Positions 22,546 to 31,216 of a stretch of DNA of 35,544 bases are shown here, one piece after another (within the stretch, counting starts at the first letter, position 1; each line of letters begins with the position of its first letter). This DNA is from Utricularia gibba. Lineage: Eukaryota > Streptophyta > Magnoliopsida > Lamiales > Lentibulariaceae. The stretch is from assembly GCA_002189035.1 (NCBI GenBank), contig NEEC01000129.1, positions 1 to 35,544 on the forward strand, read 5' to 3'. The position numbers and the translations under genes are program-made. Below the pieces are notes generated by a model. That model did no database searches, had not been told where the DNA came from, and saw only the letters and a list, made by a program, of their open reading frames with translations.

Positions 22546-22975
22546 ATGTGATTGTGACTCAGCCTGTTAACCGGTTTTTCTTGTTTTAGGGTTAATCAAG
22601 TACCAATTTTTAGAATTTTTTTATTAAAAGTAGTACTGCCATTGCTTTTATCAAATTGCAGGGTAATGATTGTTTATTTATAAATTTTAGTATTATCTAT
22701 AGTTCTTGGATAAATATTTCACACTATCAATTCTTAATTTTGCTAATTTTTCAATACTTGTTTTGTTCTTGTAATTGTATGTAAATGACATTTAAAATCA
22801 ATGCATTTTTCTGTTTTTTTATACTCAATGTTTGAGTTAATGAAAACTTAATAATAATATTTAATGATCTTTATATCTATAGATGATAAATAATGATATA
22901 AGATATTATTTTATACTTTATTATATAATAATAATATAAATTTTAATATGATATATATATTGACCGGTTAAACTC
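22546..22975. other. AT-rich spacer
   Basis: AT-rich sequence between segment B copy 2 and the second tandem peptide unit; no gene or repeat recognised. Confidence 0.5.
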
Positions 22976-23070
22976 AGACGCATTCAGTCTCTGACCAGGT
23001 GGGCGTCTGCGTTCGTACCTCACACCGTTCTCAGAAGGCGTTTGCCGTCCACAACTTGCTCCAAATGTGT

Positions 23071-23077
23071 TATATAT
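23071..23077 (+). promoter_or_regulatory. TATA box of peptide gene pep1c
   Basis: TATATAT, 34 bp before the start at 23111, in the same context as at 20074. Confidence 0.5.
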
Positions 23078-23110
23078 TCATCTCCCTTCCTCAGCAGGAG
23101 CCAACTCAAG

Positions 23111-23410
23111 ATGAAGAAACCAACAGCAGCTTTGGCTGTCTTCCTGCTGCTCCTGATTGCACCATGCTTGGCCTCTCCGCTCCGCCAGAGTATGTCCGGG
23201 CTAGCAGATTCTAAAAGGCAGATCGACATCAGGCCTCCGGCGCCGATTAAAAATCAGTTTAGAATCTGGAGTGTCCCCAGTCCGCCTCCACCACGACCAA
23301 CAACACCGGAGGGGAATGGCTGTATACACCACATCGACAACCACCACCACCACCGGAGGGGGAATTGCTGTAAAGTTGTACCATGTTTATGGCATATGTT
23401 GCTTCTTTGA
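23111..23410 (+). CDS. Small secreted peptide precursor, family member 1c
   Basis: 99-residue precursor, closest to 1b. Signal peptide 1-21 (AVFLLLLIAPCLA), S34-K35-R36, RPPAP at 41-45, QFRIWSVPSPPPP at 49-61, then PEGN. The C-terminal tail after PEGN is histidine-rich and ends with NCCKVVPC, in a different frame from 1b because the CCGGAGGGGAATT repeats (23306 and 23353) are spaced by 47 bp. The substitutions between 1b and 1c keep the chemistry in the SKR-to-PPPP region (EME/QID, KIS/RIW), consistent with selection on that stretch. Its neighbour 790 bp downstream is the two-exon peptide gene 2b. Function unknown. Confidence 0.65.
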   Translation: MKKPTAALAVFLLLLIAPCLASPLRQSMSGLADSKRQIDIRPPAPIKNQFRIWSVPSPPPPRPTTPEGNGCIHHIDNHHHHRRGNCCKVVPCLWHMLLL

Positions 23411-23717
23411 CGATTTTAGAGTTACGGTCTCCCTGTAGTTCTTGATGTTGAGCAATGCATTATCAAGTTTTCTGTAAAATAAATTGGGTTATCAATGAAT
23501 GAGTCGAACTCGACGGAGGAACATGCCTGCGTTTGGCTATCTAAGACGATGTCAATAGTGGCTCAAGCTCGTTGCTTGAAGAAACAAACGCATCTGCTTT
23601 GTTCTAGAATGAAAAGCCCGCGCAAGGAGACTACACAGTCCACACGTATACATCGAAAAGATTAAGAAGAAACAAACGCGCCTACGCAATGTAATGGTTT
23701 TCGAAGTGACCAAAGAC

Positions 23718-23736
23718 TTGACGCGTTCCAGGTCAA
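23718..23736. promoter_or_regulatory. W-box pair upstream of peptide gene pep2b
   Basis: TTGAC at 23718-23722 and inverted GGTCAA at 23731-23736, conserved in sequence and spacing with 20756-20774; about 166-184 bp before the start at 23902. Confidence 0.35.
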
Positions 23737-23825
23737 GGGTCCTCAATATCAGATCAGGAGTGTGGAATCTACTTTCCGCCCAAGGAAAAACAGGGTTGGT
23801 GAAAGAGTAGAGTTCGCCTTCCTTG

Positions 23826-23831
23826 TATATA
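23826..23831 (+). promoter_or_regulatory. TATA box of peptide gene pep2b
   Basis: TATATA within CCTTGTATATACAAG, about 76 bp before the start codon at 23902. Confidence 0.45.
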
Positions 23832-23901
23832 CAAGTGCCAAGGTTCATCTCCCTTGTAGCCAAGGCCAACTGAGAGAAAGGAGGAGTCTTTAGCATTGGA
23901 T

Positions 23902-24212
23902 ATGAAGAAACTTGATAGCAGAGCCACTGCTGCATTTATGGTGACTCTCTTGCTGCTTATCGTGATGATTACACACTGCTTTGCCGCCGGCAAAGCAACA
24001 GCAGCAGTTCCTCTTCAAGGTAATTCATGCTTGCACTAGCAGTGATCCCATCACAGGCACTGAAAATTGGTCGTTTGTTTTAAGTTTCAGAGATGTCTAT
24101 CCCATCTCGCAACAACCGGAAGATGTTTCCGTTCGCAGTTTCGAGGCGGTCGATCGACTTCCCGATTCCAGCGCCCATGGCCAACGTGCGTGATCCACCG
24201 CCTGCTCCTTGA
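23902..24212 (+). CDS. Two-exon secreted peptide precursor 2b
   Basis: 79-residue precursor from exons 23902-24019 and 24091-24212, with a 71 bp GT-AG intron (CAAG/GTAATT ... TTTCAG/AG) that keeps phase. Residues 1-28 are a strong signal peptide (FMVTLLLLIVMITHCFA). The mature part contains SIPSRNNRKMFPF, a dibasic R58-R59, and a 20-residue tail SIDFPIPAPMANVRDPPPAP ending at the stop. The tail aligns with the 1a-1c precursors: S-K/R-R, a hydrophobic or acidic triplet, then P-A-P, and a final DPPP/SPPPP. That suggests all five genes are one family and that the released peptide is the C-terminal tail. A polyadenylation signal AATAAA lies near 24261. The gene converges on the lipase, 212 bp away. 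Not matched to any canonical peptide family I know. Confidence 0.6.
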
Positions 24213-24424
24213 TTTGGGTCTCACTGAACGCTACGAAGTGATTTGAAAGCTTATAAGTTGAATAAAGTATGGAACTTTCATGATATGAACTGAAAGGCAC
24301 ATCCTCTCCATCTAAGATTTATACAGAGCACGCGTGTGTTCATTTTAAAATCTCAACATCAAAGTGCCTCGTTGATACGCAATTCGCTTTATCATCTTCA
24401 CTGATGCCGCAGTCATAATCTGCA

Positions 24425-26402
24425 TCAGTTATGGTGCACTTCGTTGGGCAACGTGGGAAGCTTCCTGAACGCGTGTTTCCTGCACCGCTCGAAAATGCTG
24501 TCGTATATCAGATCGAATTCAACTCCAGCTCTTTCTCTGTTTATTATAAACAGAATATGATCGCCTTCCACAACTTTGTAGTACCTGGAACAGATCAGTG
24601 CAAAATGGTGAACAACAGGGAATGGAAATGGAAACTCAAATGCACCAAATGATTTCAGAGCAACCAACCATATCCCTGGCTGCAGAGGATGGAACTCTGA
24701 ATCATGGGTAACAAACTGGCTTGGATGTTCAACAGGGAAACGAGGATGCGTCATTGAGATTGTGTTCAGGGCTCCATCGTTTTCCCACCAGTCTTCGTCC
24801 CTACGCGCATGGATATGCAAGATTTCAAACGTAAAGCAAGGGCTCAGATGAGACATTGGCACCCCCTGACTCACCTGTAACCTTTGTACGGAGGAGTAGC
24901 ATCCGATGGATGCCGCCATTGGCTCATCTGAAGCACCCGGAGGAATAACATCGGGTGTATCCCGAATACGCCGGAGGGGACGGTGGTACCCATGAATTTT
25001 CTAGTACGTTTGGTGGCGTAGCTGAAGTAGTATGTATCAGGAAATGTACGTATATGGCTGTTTAACCTGATGGAGCCCTGGATTGTGAGATCAGGGAGGA
25101 TCCAATCTCCAGATGCAAATGGTCCTGCTTTGCCCATTAGGCAGGAAATGAGGCCCCGGATTCCGATCCTCTTCCACGATAACTCGAAATGATCAAACCC
25201 GAAATTGTAATAGTATTTCAGCATTGGAATGTCAAACCAGTCATAAAGAAGAACACCTATCCTGCATAGCTGCAGGAGGCAGACCGGCTTCAGTGACTTG
25301 CCATCCTCTGGCCTGTGAAGAAGAAGCATGCTTCCATGAAGCTGAATGGGCGCTGTTTATTTAAAAGCAAGAAACAGAGAACAACAATCAGGCAGAAACA
25401 TACTGCATTCCATCCAAATAAGTCCTTGTTGTGCCATTGAAAGCCCCAGATAATGAGGTTATGCTTATAACCCAGTTTGCTGAAGTGTTTTCATGGCCTT
25501 TGAACATCTGCAAACGAATCAGAATCGACGCTTTGATAAAAAAAAACAGTTTGTATGAACAATTTGTAACATGAATTAAGTGCATCTTACCTTGTCAGCA
25601 AGCATCTGCTGCAAGACTCTTACAACCTGAGCTCCGGCAGAGTGCCCGACAAAATGAATTGGATGGTCCTCATCCCATTCAGGATAATGCCCTGAAATAC
25701 GATGGAAGCTTCATAGAAGTGGGAACAACAAGAAAATAAAACAACTCACAAGAATGAAGACAAAAGCAACCGACCGATTTCATAGATTCTTCCAAACTGA
25801 GAGTGCCCACAAGCTTTACTGTGTTCCTCCCCGTAATCCACTTGGCCTCCCTTAGATAGTAAAACAACTCCCTGGCACTAAAACATGAAGAGAACATATA
25901 CAATCTTCAGATTAAGTTCTAGGCACAGAGCTTATAGGGTTTATTAAGTTAGTTTAAATCACACTAACCGATCATAAATACTGGTTAATGAACCTAAATC
26001 AGGGACAAGAACATTATCATCTTTCTTTTCAGCCCCGGCAAAGTAGGACAATCCTCCCAATCTCTTCGGAGCATACAGGAAAACTTCAGCATTTGACTAT
26101 GAAAACTTTGATCCTAAAAAAACTCAAAATTGCAGAATAAATATGCATACCCCTTTTCCAAAACCAAAGATCCCATGAACCAAAACAATCGGAGGAAGGC
26201 CGTGACCCCGCGTGGAGCCTGTATATTCTTCCCTTTTGTAAAAATCAGTCAAATTTGGGCCAAAGAGCCAATCGCTTAAAGTCATTGACAAATCCCCAGC
26301 CACAGCTGTGCTAAATATGTAGAAGCCATACACAATATGCACCAGAGAACTCACGAACAGTTCAGCCAATTGCAGGGACAACACCCACCATTTCCCCATC
26401 AT
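24425..26402 (-). CDS. Membrane-anchored alpha/beta-hydrolase lipase, 8 exons, one frameshift
   Basis: Lipase-like alpha/beta-hydrolase of about 461 residues, related to bacterial L1-type lipases; likely hydrolyses acyl esters of membrane or storage lipids, substrate unknown. Exons (complement): 26151-26402, 25969-26063, 25775-25877, 25591-25691, 25404-25507, 24875-25312, 24669-24800, 24425-24584. An N-terminal membrane segment (LAELFVSSLVHIVYGFYIF) precedes the oxyanion motif PPIVLVHGIFGFGKG (70-84) and the nucleophile elbow GHSAG (Ser168). By analogy with L1 lipases, Asp373 in ENDGALNTISM and His418 in EGDHILFI complete the triad. Exon 3 lacks one G near 25858: as read it gives LREAKW, and one more G gives the family sequence RGGQVDYGEEH and correct phase. 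The end reads RKLPTLPNEVHHN. Confidence 0.9.
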
Positions 26403-27040
26403 TTTTTCACAAACAGAAGAAATACAGAGGGGATCGATGGATTAGAGAGCCTTCCCCTTGTCTTATCAAAAAACAAGAGAAGGCTCTTGTCTTGATCGCC
26501 ACGAGGAATGAAGAACGACACCGAATCTTCAACCCAGCAGTTAGGTTGTTATTTGGTAAACAACGACAGCCTGGAATTTAACCTGCCCCCATCATTTCCT
26601 AATCATCGGACAGCCGCTTCTGTGTAAAATCCTTGCAACCTTATCTCAAGAACAAGCACAACAATCCCCAATTTCTGCCTTCCCAACGGAATTGAGAGAA
26701 ATTGAGAAAAAGCAAGGGATTCCGAAATGACCCAGAATCTCGAAAAGGTAAACTCTCATCTAGGGGCCGAAAGCATCCATTTTTGTCAGCCACATACTTG
26801 AACATGTATGGTTTTTGAATAAATGATCAAAAGTGGAGGCTTGCGGTTGTGTGGTCGTTGAAACTTCCAATTTCCACATAAGTTATGAACCGGCGCGCGG
26901 CGCCTATAATGCTTTTCTCCGGAACCCTCTGGAACACATCTGACCACTATTTTATAGATACGATAAATAGTAGCCGGGGAAAGTCAAAACAAACAATCAA
27001 TGCAACAGTGAGCAGCTTGTGCCAACCACTTATTCAGACA
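26403..27040. other. Upstream region of the lipase gene
   Basis: No gene recognised. The first 300 bp is presumably leader and promoter of the lipase. Confidence 0.45.
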
Positions 27041-27045
27041 ACCAT

Positions 27046-27425
27046 TCATGATACCACTCCGAAATCTTCACTCTTGGGATCCTTCATTACTTGGGATGCT
27101 GCAATCTTGATTTCAATCTCCATATGAAAGTAGAGAACACGCCCCTTCAACCTGATTTCCGGCATGGGATACAGGTAGATCACGCAAAAAAAAAGACTAT
27201 TTCGATTGGGGCGATCAGAAAAAATGCATCTCATCTCACCGCCCAATTAGAGCGGCAGATAACGCATTTTATCTTGAGTAGGACGAACATGGCAGCTACC
27301 ATAAATGCTGCCGGTGCCAACTTCCACGGTTCGCCGGTGGTAGGAAATAGGAAGAGGGCGCCGCCCAATAATAATTCATGGGCTGACGGCCCATAATAAA
27401 AAATAGAAGAAAGAATGGGGCCCAC
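27046..27425 (-). other. Possible small spliced minus-strand gene
   Basis: Two adjacent open frames on the minus strand: 27231-27425, with a hydrophobic stretch (KLAPAAFMVAAMFVLLKIKC) and a donor-like GCG/GTGAGA after SNWA; and 27046-27246, with EIRLKGRVLYFHMEIEIK. Joined they could make a small membrane protein; no family is recognised. Four GGCCCA/TGGGCC motifs at 27388-27462 would suit its promoter. Alternatively this is ordinary noncoding DNA. Confidence 0.22.
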
Positions 27426-27462
27426 TTTATCTGATTATTTGGGCCAATTCTCCGAAGCCCAA
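27388..27462. promoter_or_regulatory. Cluster of site II-type GGCCCA motifs
   Basis: ACGGCCCAT, GGGGCCCAC, TTGGGCCAA and AAGCCCAA occur within 75 bp. Such density is usual in core promoters of housekeeping plant genes, yet the only nearby gene on the right ends (rather than starts) here, so the target would lie to the left. Confidence 0.4.
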
Positions 27463-27555
27463 AAATAAAAAATCATTATTTTAATACATTTTATGGACTA
27501 ATTGGTGAAATATATTAAAAATTAAAAAATAAGAAAATTAAATTTCTATATTCCT

Positions 27556-29403
27556 TCAAGGACAACCGGGATTCTTCCCGGGGCCGCCGTAGTAGAAGTA
27601 ATTTCCCCAGACTCTGTTAACGCCGCCGCGTATGTCGTAACAGTTGGGATGATCGGCGAGTACCCGGAGATCGGAGAGTGGGATCAAGCTGTTGTCCCAA
27701 TCCACCACTTGCAGGTTTCTGAAATACGACGACTTTCCGAACCCTTCTCCTGCGAAATGCCCGCTTCCCATTTGCGTCGGCGTGTGAGTCCCCATACTAC
27801 GTGTATTTACAATCTCACCCCCGAACTGGACCATGTTTGCGTGCTCTCTCAGATGTGTGAACAGAATCGATGGCCAATAACCCACCAACACTCCGTTGCC
27901 GAATTCCAGCCACCAGTTTCCGTGTTTTGGGTCCTGAGGAGATTGATTGAATTCCAGTTCAAAGTCGGGGAAAGTTTGGGGTTACGGGGAAGCGGGAAAA
28001 ATGATGTGAAAAGCACCACCAGCTAGAATGATTGTGCTTGAAGCATGGTGAAAGGCCGCGCTTTTCTGCTATTCACGCTTTCTCTTTTTTTTTTTTAACG
28101 AAATTTGAAGTATGGTGATTTACCTTCCATATCAACAAGGTGATGTCGAACTGTCCGCTGTTGTAGGAAGAAGTTGGTGAAATGGCTGCTCCTATTGCTA
28201 TTTTGCTGTTGGTTTGAATGAACCCAGAGCAGAGCAAGTTGTAACAGCCTGTTGCTTGGTAGGCATCGCTCTGCATTGATCTTAATCTTAGTTCCAAGGA
28301 TAATTAGCAGCTATGAAAAGCGCTGGCAGTTAACTTACAGTCCAGTAGGTGAAGAATCTGGGGTGGTTGTCGCCATAGAGCTCAGGGCTAACCTGTTTTT
28401 CAAGAATGAGAATGAAGCTCAGATGTTAGTGGCGAACGTATTCTGTTCTGTCTGTGAAAATAACAATGAAGAGAAACTGGAACTTGCCTGCCAACCTGCT
28501 TCAATGGTGTTAAGATCACCTCCAAAAGAACCACCAATAACCCACATTTGTGACAAGCTGAATTCGTATGGATTAGCAACTCTTGGAGCCCACACATTAA
28601 TACTTGCTTTCGCTCCGTAGTATTCCTGTCCAGATGCATAACCTACAGCGTGCTGCAACAGAAGGAACCAAAACGAGAGTATTTGATATAGAAACTCATG
28701 GTTGATGAAAGAATGAAAGACTTGGTTTTTATTGTTGATGAAGTATGAACCTCATGCATGTTGCTGGAGGATTCTCTCCGAACCGGCCTTATCTTCTTCC
28801 CGAATCGAAGGAGAGAGCTTGCTCTTACAATGTCTGCCTCTGTTGTTCTTCTGATTGGAATGGTTCCTTCTGGACAGAACTCATTGTTGATGCTCCAAAG
28901 CTGGAAGCTTTCTTCAAGAACATGCTTTCTTGATGAATGCCCTTTTGGCCTATCAGGCGGATCCTGCAACTCACCAACAAAACTGAGCTATTGGATTGTA
29001 AAACCAGCAACAGAATGGCAATGGGGTTTCGTTCTTACTAGTGGCTTTTGCCCTCTTAATTTGGGATGATCGAAAGCCGGCTGTTCATGTGACATCACAC
29101 AATCTATGATATCACCATCAGGGCTCTGTTCAACGCAAGCGTCCATCTGATTAGGAGAAAACAACAAAGGGCAAGAAAAAAAAAATAAAAACTTGCCTGA
29201 ATTGTCTTCACTGCAGGCTTATTGATTCTCCGGAGATGGGATCTTATCAACCTGAGCTTCCTCAACTCCTCCGTCGGCCTGAAACTCCGATCGGTGTCGT
29301 TGAAACTCATGGAAGAAGCCGGAGAAAGCGAAGATACAAAAAACAGGAAGAAAAAGATCGGCAAAAACTTGCAAGAAGTATCTCCCATTCCAGAAGTGCT
29401 CAC
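27556..29403 (-). CDS. Neprosin-domain (DUF239) secreted protein, 7 exons
   Basis: 416-residue protein with neprosin activation peptide and neprosin domain; relatives include the glutamic prolyl peptidase neprosin of pitcher plants, but most plant members are uncharacterised. Exons (complement): 29197-29403, 29039-29125, 28751-28963, 28488-28652, 28339-28392, 28124-28270, 27556-27933; all in phase, no indel. Signal peptide IFFFLFFVSSLSPASS, then LRKLRLIRSHLRRINKPAVK, SPDGDIIDCV, AFDHPKLRGQKPL, FQLWSINNEFCPEGTIPIRR, GAKASINVWAPRV, QATGCYNLLCSGFIQ, QMGSGHFAGEGF and the ending YYGGPGKNPGCP. Introns 1 and 4 have GC donors (CAG/GCAAGT both). Exon 2 could instead start at 29146, adding seven codons (MDACVEQ) in frame. 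The apoplast or vacuole is the likely location. Confidence 0.93.
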
Positions 29404-30408
29404 TGAAGCAACCTCCTCCTCCTCTTCATACTTCTAGCATTTCCATCAACTATGTGAGCTCGGTTCTTTCAACTTCACTCGTTTTTTTATATTCCAGAAA
29501 CAGCTGCTCCTGTAGATCATTGAATGAGGAGAGTGCATGAAGCCAGGAGCATGTTTCCTGTTTGCAATACAAACACTGAGACGTCATAATAGGAACAAAT
29601 GTGGTGGTTGCTTTCATTTTGTGTTCTGAAATTCCAAAGTTTGCTTGTCTTCTTTGCTTTCACACTTCCCAAAACCTTCTTTTCTTTTCTTTTTCCTTTT
29701 CTTTTTTTTTCAACATTTTGTCCCCCGTTTCTCCTTTCCTTTCACACATTCAGACGCTTGTTGGACTGCACAACAGTTTATACCTAACTTCACCGTCTTC
29801 CACAGAATTGCCTTCAAAGTGAAGCATTAGCCCATAATTCATCAGACACTAGACTTCTGTATTAGCACTTGGTAAATTAAAATAAACTCCATGGGTGAAA
29901 AGATAATGAAGCAAAGCTTTTATATTTGTTCTGTATTGATTTTTATTTCAACTTACTATTTGTCTACAGAAACTACCATGGCTCAATCAAAGCAGCCTAC
30001 CAGCACCACAACAGGAAGTGCTCGAGTGGGAAGCTGGAGGAGGACCAGGGAAGCAGAAAAATAAAGGGGGGTTGTTGGATTCTTATTCCCTGCATATAAC
30101 AGAAGAACAATGATGATGCTAACACGCATGCATTCGCAACCATCACCTTGCTTCTTCCTTCACTGCTGACAACTCAGCCATAAAGGATGCGGAAAGGTAT
30201 GGAATAATCATCAATGTCTGTTATTGTGAACTGGGAAAAAAAATCTCAGGCCAACAATACTTGTTTCTTTCATTAACTAGAAAAGATGATGGAGAAGTAC
30301 AAGAGACATGCAATCTGCCAGGTAAGTACCTGAGCTATACTAAAAAGACGCAGAGTTCCTTGAAGAGGCCTGCCTGGTTCTGTCCTAATGTATGTGAATA
30401 GAACGGCG
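29404..30408. other. Intergenic, with a polypyrimidine tract
   Basis: Promoter side of the neprosin gene and 3' side of the PMEI gene. A T/C-rich tract runs about 29670-29750. A 27-codon open frame at 29980 (MAQSKQPTSTTTG) has no support beyond its start context. Nothing else recognised. Confidence 0.5.
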
Positions 30409-30921
30409 CTAGTTTTGCAGGACGACTGCCAAGCAGTTTTCCACCTGCCTGTTTAGAATTGTGGTGTACTTTGCAAGCGGGGAGTTGACATGAAACTCGG
30501 CCAGCGCATCGTCGCAGTCGTTGCTCAAGGCTGCGCTGAGATGCGTCACCGCTGTGCCTTTGTCGTTGGACTGCAGGCCTTCGAGGCTCGTCTGCAAGTC
30601 GTCGACGAGACGGTCGAAGCCCTCGACGCACGTCCCCATGACGGCGTCCTGGCTCGTGCTGTCCATGGTTGAGATGGCTGGCTGCAGCATACCAAGCTTG
30701 GCCTGGGCACGGCGTCCCGCCGCAAGGGCAGCTTTCACTGCATTGATGGAGGCGCCTTCCAAGGTGGTGGCGCCATTCACCATTCTGTTGCACAGTCGCT
30801 TGTGGGTCGCGGTGCGGCACATTGGATTGACGTCAGGGAGACCCACAGCGTCACTAGTCGAGAACCCCATGATCAGCAGCAGTACAACAGCAAAGGCACA
30901 GGTGACCATCTGGGAAGCCAT
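30409..30921 (-). CDS. Plant invertase/pectin methylesterase inhibitor-domain protein
   Basis: Single-exon gene for a 170-residue secreted protein. A signal peptide (CAFAVVLLLIMGFSTSDA) is followed by the PMEI four-helix fold. Four conserved cysteines are visible: C35 and C44 (CRTATHKRLC), C98 (TCVEGFDRLVDDL) and C136 (NDCDDALAEF), with an extra C163 near the end. Family members inhibit cell-wall pectin methylesterases or invertases in the apoplast; which applies cannot be told from sequence. Length and domain match stand-alone inhibitors, with no esterase domain attached. Helix 2 is unusually rich in alanine (INAVKAALAAGRRAQAKLG). A TATA-like ATATATATAT lies about 100 bp upstream. Confidence 0.88.
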   Translation of the reverse strand: MASQMVTCAFAVVLLLIMGFSTSDAVGLPDVNPMCRTATHKRLCNRMVNGATTLEGASINAVKAALAAGRRAQAKLGMLQPAISTMDSTSQDAVMGTCVEGFDRLVDDLQTSLEGLQSNDKGTAVTHLSAALSNDCDDALAEFHVNSPLAKYTTILNRQVENCLAVVLQN

Positions 30922-31019
30922 TTTTCCTTCCGGAGCTGTATATCGATATGTGGTTTCTCCACAAACGGAGACCAGAATTCAAAATCAAGAACAAGGGGGT
31001 GTACAGTGGATATGATTCT

Positions 31020-31030
31020 TCATATATATA
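31020..31030 (-). promoter_or_regulatory. TATA-like box of PMEI gene
   Basis: TCATATATATATGAG stretch, about 100 bp upstream of the PMEI start codon; symmetrical, so direction is assigned from the gene. Confidence 0.4.
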
Positions 31031-31216
31031 TGAGATTGAAAATCTTGAAAGTTACTGGTCCTTCACTTTCTCAGCAACATATCACGGATAGCCTTCCAAT
31101 AATAGAATGAATAGAATTACTCAACATAGCAAGATTGAGAGATTGACCGTGTTTCTCGTAGAGAACCACAGAAATTGGATGTCAATCCTTCCAAGTCCAA
31201 GATCCTCGTCCAGTCT

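Larger units (their letters stand above)
22981..24135 (+). repeat. Tandem segmental duplication, copy 2
   Basis: About 1.15 kb copy of 19980-21172 carrying peptide genes 1c and 2b. Promoters, TATA boxes and the W-box pair are retained. The homology ends inside exon 2 of gene 2b, which continues intact beyond the breakpoint, so this copy keeps the original 3' part. Confidence 0.85.

Noticed and set aside
23902-24212. Gene 2b as a systemin homologue
   Set aside because: Only the short RDPPP-like block is shared; systemin precursors lack a classical signal peptide and are larger. Too little to name it.
30521-31015. 164-codon plus-strand frame
   Set aside because: Shadow of the GC-rich PMEI gene on the other strand; no recognisable domain.
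31117-31216. Possible TBL C-terminal extension [14 protein letters not shown]
   Set aside because: It needs a further frame change, and family members usually end shortly after NELLYA; the in-frame stop at 31217 already satisfies phase. Left as an open note only.
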